Positions 14,709 through 18,823 of a DNA stretch of 18,823 nucleotides are shown piece after piece; within the stretch, counting starts at the first letter, position 1; every line of letters starts with the position of its first letter. Source of the DNA: an uncultured Eubacterium sp. (lineage in GTDB: Bacteria; Bacillota; Clostridia; Peptostreptococcales; Anaerovoracaceae). The position numbers and the translations under genes were made by a program. The notes beneath the pieces were generated by a model. It was not told the origin of the DNA. It saw only the letters and a program-made list of their open reading frames with translations, and did no database searches. The DNA lies in assembly GCA_946614405.1 (NCBI GenBank), contig CAMOGZ010000004.1:1-18823 (forward strand). Reading direction: 5' to 3'.

Positions 14709-15728
14709 ATGGGAGATTTGACGATAAGATCAAACGATGATTATGCATTTGCGGATGCGTTCATCGGATGCTATGTCAGCAGGCTGATGAAGATGCCGGA
14801 TCTGATCAGACTGGCAAACTGCAGCGATCTGACGGCAGCACAGACCATTCTCCAGGAGTTCGGTTACAGTGAGACCAAGGGTCTGGAAGATGATGACATC
14901 GAGTGGTTCATCCGTCACGAACAGACCAAACTCTATGAGATGATCTACCATGGGCTTCCCGGAAGAGAAGAACTGGCTCCGTTCCTGTATCCGTTCGACT
15001 ATCATAATGTCAAGGTATGCCTGAAGTCCGAGCTTCTCGGGGTAACGCCCAGTGAGAACGTTCTCATCTCCACCGGTGAGATCGACTGGAAGATGGTCGT
15101 CGCCATGATCCGCGACAGAAACTACGCTGTGATGCGGCCCACCATGAGAGACGCCGTTCAGGAAGCGCTGGATGTCTACGGCAGAACGGGTGACCCCCAG
15201 GAGATCGATATCATCCTGGACAGAGCCTGCTATAAGGATATGACACTGGGCGCCAAGGAAGCGGATTCCCAGTTCCTCATAGACTTCCTCAAGCTGGACA
15301 TCGACATTCTGAATCTGAAGTCCTTTGCCCGGCTGAAGAACATCGGCAAGCCCTGGTCCTTCTTCCGCAAGGTATTCCTGGAAGACGGATCCATCCCGGA
15401 GGAATTCTTTATTTCCTGTTACGAGGACAGCCTGCCCCAGGTCGGGGAGAAGCTGGTCCATCCGGGACTGAAGGAAGCTATGATCGAAGGTGGACGGAAG
15501 CTGGCTGAGACCGGATCCTTCACCCTGCTGGAGAAGATGCTGGATGATACCCTGATGGATCATAACCGCAAGGCGCTGTATGTGATGGAGGGTATCGAGC
15601 CAATAGCCGGATACTGGTATGCGAAGGAGCAGGAGATCGATAATGTCCGGATCATCCTGAACGGGATCCTGATCAAGATGGACCCGGATGATATCATCCC
15701 GTTCCTGGGCAAGACCTATACAGAATAA
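14709..15728 (+). CDS. ntpC: V-type ATP synthase subunit C (d-type)
   Basis: A 339-aa, mostly helical cytosolic subunit that forms the funnel connecting the K ring to the central shaft (subunits D and F). Family features are the N-terminal DYAFADAFIGCYVSRLM segment, WFIRHEQTKLYEMI, FDYHNVKVCLKSEL near 100-115, and the C-terminal GYWYAKEQEIDNVRIIL with NGILIKMDPDDIIPFL. The ATG at 14709 is supported by GAGGAG at 14696-14701, within the end of the subunit E gene. An earlier in-frame ATG at 14679 lies inside ntpE and would add ten unrelated residues. Length matches the family. Confidence 0.93.
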   Translation: MGDLTIRSNDDYAFADAFIGCYVSRLMKMPDLIRLANCSDLTAAQTILQEFGYSETKGLEDDDIEWFIRHEQTKLYEMIYHGLPGREELAPFLYPFDYHNVKVCLKSELLGVTPSENVLISTGEIDWKMVVAMIRDRNYAVMRPTMRDAVQEALDVYGRTGDPQEIDIILDRACYKDMTLGAKEADSQFLIDFLKLDIDILNLKSFARLKNIGKPWSFFRKVFLEDGSIPEEFFISCYEDSLPQVGEKLVHPGLKEAMIEGGRKLAETGSFTLLEKMLDDTLMDHNRKALYVMEGIEPIAGYWYAKEQEIDNVRIILNGILIKMDPDDIIPFLGKTYTE

Positions 15729-15740
15729 TGGAGAGATCAA

Positions 15741-16064
15741 ATGTATAAGATTGGAGTAATCGGAGACAGAGAATCTGTGGTAGGATTCCGTGCTGTGGGA
15801 CTGTATGTCCACACCACCGATAATCCGCAGACCGCCCGCAAGCTGATCCGCAAGCTGGCGGAAGAAGATTACGCGATTATCTATATCACGGAAGCTCTCG
15901 CCGCCGAAAACGTAAAAGAAATCGACCGATACAAGGATTCGCGGCTGCCGGCCATCATCCCCATCCCCAATAAGGAGGGCCCGGATGGTTCCGGTATGCG
16001 GAACGTGAAGGAAGCGGTCAAGAGAGCTGTCGGAGCGGATATACTGTTTGGAGGAAACGATTAA
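15741..16064 (+). CDS. ntpG: V-type ATP synthase subunit F (NtpG)
   Basis: A 107-aa subunit of the central rotor shaft that pairs with subunit D and modulates ATPase activity. It has the small Rossmann-like fold of the family: [19 protein letters not shown] at the N-terminus, [11 protein letters not shown] in the middle, [11 protein letters not shown], then a C-terminal amphipathic helix ([18 protein letters not shown]). GGAGAG at 15730-15735 precedes the ATG. Its TAA shares one base with the ATG of subunit A (TAATG), so translation is coupled. The symbol follows Enterococcus hirae, where ntpG encodes subunit F. Confidence 0.92.
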   Translation: MYKIGVIGDRESVVGFRAVGLYVHTTDNPQTARKLIRKLAEEDYAIIYITEALAAENVKEIDRYKDSRLPAIIPIPNKEGPDGSGMRNVKEAVKRAVGADILFGGND

Positions 16065-17839
16065 TGAGTCAAGGTAAGATTGTAAAGGTCTCAGGCCCGC
16101 TTGTAGTAGCCTCGGGTATGGAAGAGGCCGATATGTACGACGTTGTCCGTGTCGGTGATCTCGGACTGATCGGTGAGATCATTGAGATGAGAGAGGACAT
16201 GGCATCGGTTCAGGTTTACGAGGATACAGCAGGACTTGGACCGGGGGCACCGGTTGTGACTACGGGAGCACAGCTTTCTGTAGAACTGGGGCCTGGATTG
16301 ATTGAAAACATTTACGACGGAATTCAGAGACCGCTGGAGGTCATGCACGAGCTGTATGGTAACAGCATCACCCGTGGAGTAGACGCCCCGGCTCTGGACC
16401 GCAAGAAGAAATGGCACTTTGTGGCACAGGTGTCCGCCGGTGATGAAGTCGAAGCCGGTGACGTCATTGGTACCGTACAGGAGACCGTGGTCGTGGAACA
16501 GCGCATCATGGTTCCCTATGGTATCAGCGGCAAAGTCATCTCCATCGAGACCGGTGATTTCACCGTCGATGAGACAGTGTGCAAAGTCCAGAAGGAAGAC
16601 GGAAGCATCGAAGAGCTGACCATGATGCAGAAGTGGCCTGTCCGTGTAGCCAGACCGTATAAGGAAAAGCTCATGCCGGATATGCCGCTGGTAACCGGTC
16701 AGCGAGTCATCGATACATTCTTCCCCATCGCCAAGGGTGGTGTGGCAGCCGTACCGGGACCATTCGGATCCGGTAAGACCGTTGTACAGCATCAGCTGGC
16801 GAAGTGGGCGGACGCCGACGTCGTAGTTTACATCGGATGCGGCGAGCGTGGAAACGAGATGACCGACGTACTGAACGAGTTCCCGGAACTGAAGGACCCA
16901 CGCAGTGGAGAGTCCCTGATGAAGAGAACCGTACTGATCGCCAACACATCCGATATGCCGGTAGCAGCCCGAGAGGCTTCCATTTACACCGGTATCACCA
17001 TTGCAGAATACTTCCGTGACATGGGTTATTCCGTGGCACTGATGGCAGACTCCACATCCCGTTGGGCTGAGGCCCTCCGTGAGATGTCCGGACGTCTGGA
17101 GGAAATGCCGGGTGAAGAAGGATATCCTGCATACCTGGCATCCCGTCTGGCTCAGTTCTATGAGAGAGCAGGCCGTACCGTATCCCTGGGTAAGAAAGGA
17201 CGCCCCGGCGCACTGTCCGCCATCGGCGCCGTATCTCCTCCGGGCGGAGACATTTCCGAGCCGGTATCCCAGGCGACCCTCCGTATCGTCAAGGTATTCT
17301 GGTCCCTGGATGCAGAGCTTGCCCATGCAAGACACTTCCCGGCCATCAACTGGCTGAACAGTTATTCTTTGTACCTGGACCGTCTCGCTCCGTGGTATGA
17401 GGAGAACGTGAACAAAGAATTCCCGCAGCTGCGTGCGGATGCACTGAGACTGCTGCAGGAAGAAGCAGAGCTGCAGGAAGTCGTACAGCTGGTCGGTGTG
17501 GACGCACTGTCCTTCGAAGACCGTATGAAGCTGGAAGCTTCCAAGATGATCCGCGAGGACTATCTGCATCAGAACGCATTCCACGACGTAGATACCTACG
17601 CTTCCATGGAGAAGCAGTATCTGCTGATGAAGATGATCATGTACTACTACAATGAGGCAAGAGATGCCGTAGGCAAGGGCGCAAGCTTCAACCGCCTGGC
17701 AGGCCTGCCGGTACGTGAGACCATCGGACGTTTCAAATACGTCGAGGAAAAAGAAATTCAGAAAGCCTATGAAAACGTTACTCAGGAGATCCATCAGGAG
17801 ATCCAGGAGCTGATCCGTGAGGGGGGCGAGGACGAATGA
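16064..17839 (+). CDS. ntpA: V-type ATP synthase subunit A (catalytic)
   Basis: A 591-aa catalytic subunit of the A3B3 head, where ATP is hydrolysed or made. Order of parts: N-terminal beta barrel ([16 protein letters not shown]), the family-specific bulge domain at about 110-190, then the nucleotide-binding domain with Walker A GPFGSGKT at 232-239 (Lys238), followed by [12 protein letters not shown] with the catalytic glutamate, and [18 protein letters not shown] (Walker B region). [23 protein letters not shown] follows in the conserved loop. Length and motifs are complete. The TGA stop overlaps the subunit B ATG (ATGA). Nothing suggests decay of this gene, in contrast to the interrupted B gene after it. 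Confidence 0.98.
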   Translation: MSQGKIVKVSGPLVVASGMEEADMYDVVRVGDLGLIGEIIEMREDMASVQVYEDTAGLGPGAPVVTTGAQLSVELGPGLIENIYDGIQRPLEVMHELYGNSITRGVDAPALDRKKKWHFVAQVSAGDEVEAGDVIGTVQETVVVEQRIMVPYGISGKVISIETGDFTVDETVCKVQKEDGSIEELTMMQKWPVRVARPYKEKLMPDMPLVTGQRVIDTFFPIAKGGVAAVPGPFGSGKTVVQHQLAKWADADVVVYIGCGERGNEMTDVLNEFPELKDPRSGESLMKRTVLIANTSDMPVAAREASIYTGITIAEYFRDMGYSVALMADSTSRWAEALREMSGRLEEMPGEEGYPAYLASRLAQFYERAGRTVSLGKKGRPGALSAIGAVSPPGGDISEPVSQATLRIVKVFWSLDAELAHARHFPAINWLNSYSLYLDRLAPWYEENVNKEFPQLRADALRLLQEEAELQEVVQLVGVDALSFEDRMKLEASKMIREDYLHQNAFHDVDTYASMEKQYLLMKMIMYYYNEARDAVGKGASFNRLAGLPVRETIGRFKYVEEKEIQKAYENVTQEIHQEIQELIREGGEDE

Positions 17840-18823
17840 TCAGAGAATATAAAACAATATCAGAAGTAACCGGCCCTTTGATGCTGGTCAAGGACGTAGA
17901 AGGCGTCACTTATGACGAACTGGGTGAGATCACCCTTCCGAACGGCGAGAAGAGACTTTGCCGTGTTCTGGAGATCAACGGAAGTGACGCGCTGGTACAG
18001 CTCTTTGAGAGTTCTGCCGGAATCAACCTGAAGGAAAGTACCGTCCGTTTCTACGGAACCGGAACGGAGCTGGCCGTGGCACCGGAGATGCTGGGCCGTG
18101 TATTCGACGGAATGGGACGTCCCGCTGACGGCGGCCCGAACATTATCGCCGAGAAGAAGCTGAACATCAACGGTCTGCCCATGAACCCGGCTGCCCGTGA
18201 CTACCCGGCTGAGTTCATTCAGACCGGCGTATCCGCCATCGATGGACTGAACACCCTGGTTCGTGGACAGAAGCTGCCGATCTTCTCCGGAAGTGGTCTT
18301 CCCCACGCAGAGCTGGCTGCGCAGATCGCCAGACAGGCTAAGGTACTGGGAGACGGCTGAAGCAACTTCGCTGTTGTATTCGCCGCCATCGGTATCACCT
18401 ACGAGGAAGCGGACTTCTTCGCATCGGACTTCCGCCGCACAGGAGCCATCGACCGTACCGTCATGTTCCTGAACCTGGCCAACGACCCTGCGGTAGAACG
18501 TATCGCGACCCCGAAGATGGCACTGACCGCTGCAGAATACCTTGCTTTCGAGCAGGATATGCACGTACTGGTCATCATGACCGATATCACTAACTATGCT
18601 GAGGCGCTGCGTGAGGTATCCGCCGCACGTAAGGAAGTACCGGGCAGAAGAGGTTATCCGGGCTACCTGTACACCGACCTTGCGACGATGTATGAGAGAG
18701 CCGGACGTCAGAAGGGCAAGAAGGGTTCCATCACTCTGATCCCGATCCTGACTATGCCTGAGGATGACATCACTCACCCGATCCCGGACCTGACCGGATA
18801 CATCACAGAGGGTCAGATCATAC
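17836..18823 (+). CDS. ntpB: V-type ATP synthase subunit B, interrupted by in-frame TGA, 3' end outside window
   Basis: Subunit B is the non-catalytic partner of subunit A. Residues 1-174 ([20 protein letters not shown] to [12 protein letters not shown]) match the N-terminal barrel and start of the nucleotide-binding fold. The frame then meets TGA at 18358-18360 and continues in the same frame, fully open and fully homologous, to the window edge: [95 protein letters not shown]. No good restart codon with a ribosome site follows the TGA. GAGGGGGG at 17819-17826 serves the ATG. If TGA is a true stop, the 174-aa product lacks most of the fold and the ATPase would fail. It may be a recent pseudogene, an assembly error, or a recoded gene. 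Confidence 0.9.
18358..18360 (+). other. In-frame TGA codon inside ntpB
   Basis: Codon 175 of ntpB reads TGA between GDG and SNFAVVF, in the variable loop after the helix [13 protein letters not shown]. Both flanks are in one frame, so no frameshift is involved. The TGA ends other genes in this window (gpmI, the patatin gene, the AAA+ regulator, ntpE, ntpA), so it is a stop codon in this organism. Confidence 0.9.

Noticed and set aside
18358..18400. Selenocysteine insertion element after the ntpB TGA
   Set aside because: Only short stems (4-6 bp) can be drawn downstream and none shows the stem length and GU-containing loop at the right distance expected of bacterial SECIS elements. Not excluded, but not supported.
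17836..18823. Genome-wide TGA-to-Trp code
   Set aside because: TGA ends gpmI, the patatin gene, the AAA+ regulator, ntpE and ntpA at the expected lengths and tryptophan is encoded by TGG throughout.

Overview
The window (about 57% GC by eye) looks like a chromosome segment of an anaerobic Gram-positive bacterium of class Clostridia, probably a GC-rich Lachnospiraceae-like organism. The basis is an ntp-type V-ATPase operon in Enterococcus/Clostridium order, AddA rather than RecB, a DivIC-like division protein, strong AGGAGG-type ribosome sites with occasional GTG starts, and extended -10 promoters. The taxonomic call is inference from gene content. No mobile element, CRISPR array, tRNA or rRNA was seen.

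Left part (1-2808). The 3' two-thirds of an FAD-dependent dehydrogenase gene meets gpmI (cofactor-independent phosphoglycerate mutase) tail to tail. The 157-bp gap holds a hairpin terminator shared by both strands and a near-consensus promoter whose -35 box overlaps the gpmI stop codon. Together these suggest a ~120-nt small RNA made from the 3' end of gpmI.

Middle part (2809-9183). Divergent promoters separate gpmI from a tight four-gene operon: addA (helicase-nuclease, without its usual partner addB next to it), a patatin-like phospholipase, trmO (tRNA t6A37 methyltransferase) and an alpha/beta-hydrolase. It ends in a bidirectional terminator whose loop contains the hydrolase stop codon. 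Facing it (9196-10397, minus strand) is a two-gene unit: a short AAA+ regulator of the sigma-54-activator type that has lost the GAFTGA loop, translationally coupled to a DivIC/FtsB-like membrane protein. Its promoter carries two palindromes built from the same GTAAAA half-site.

Next (10553-11034) is a small monocistronic gene for a cysteine-free 96-aa protein resembling the C-terminal segment of anaerobic ribonucleotide reductase NrdD. Its promoter carries two NrdR-box-like sites spaced 32 bp, one inside the -35/-10 spacer, which supports the link to deoxyribonucleotide control.

Right part (11199-18823) is one V-type ATPase operon in the order peripheral-stalk subunit (ntpF/H), I, K, E, C, F, A, B, running off the window before D. 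The K subunit keeps the full set of residues that bind Na+ in Enterococcus hirae NtpK, so the machine is probably a Na+-translocating ATPase/synthase. The B subunit gene is interrupted by an in-frame TGA at 18358-18360, with perfectly homologous sequence in the same frame on both sides. TGA ends several other genes here, so this is a local nonsense change, an assembly error, or less likely recoding. It is the feature most worth checking.
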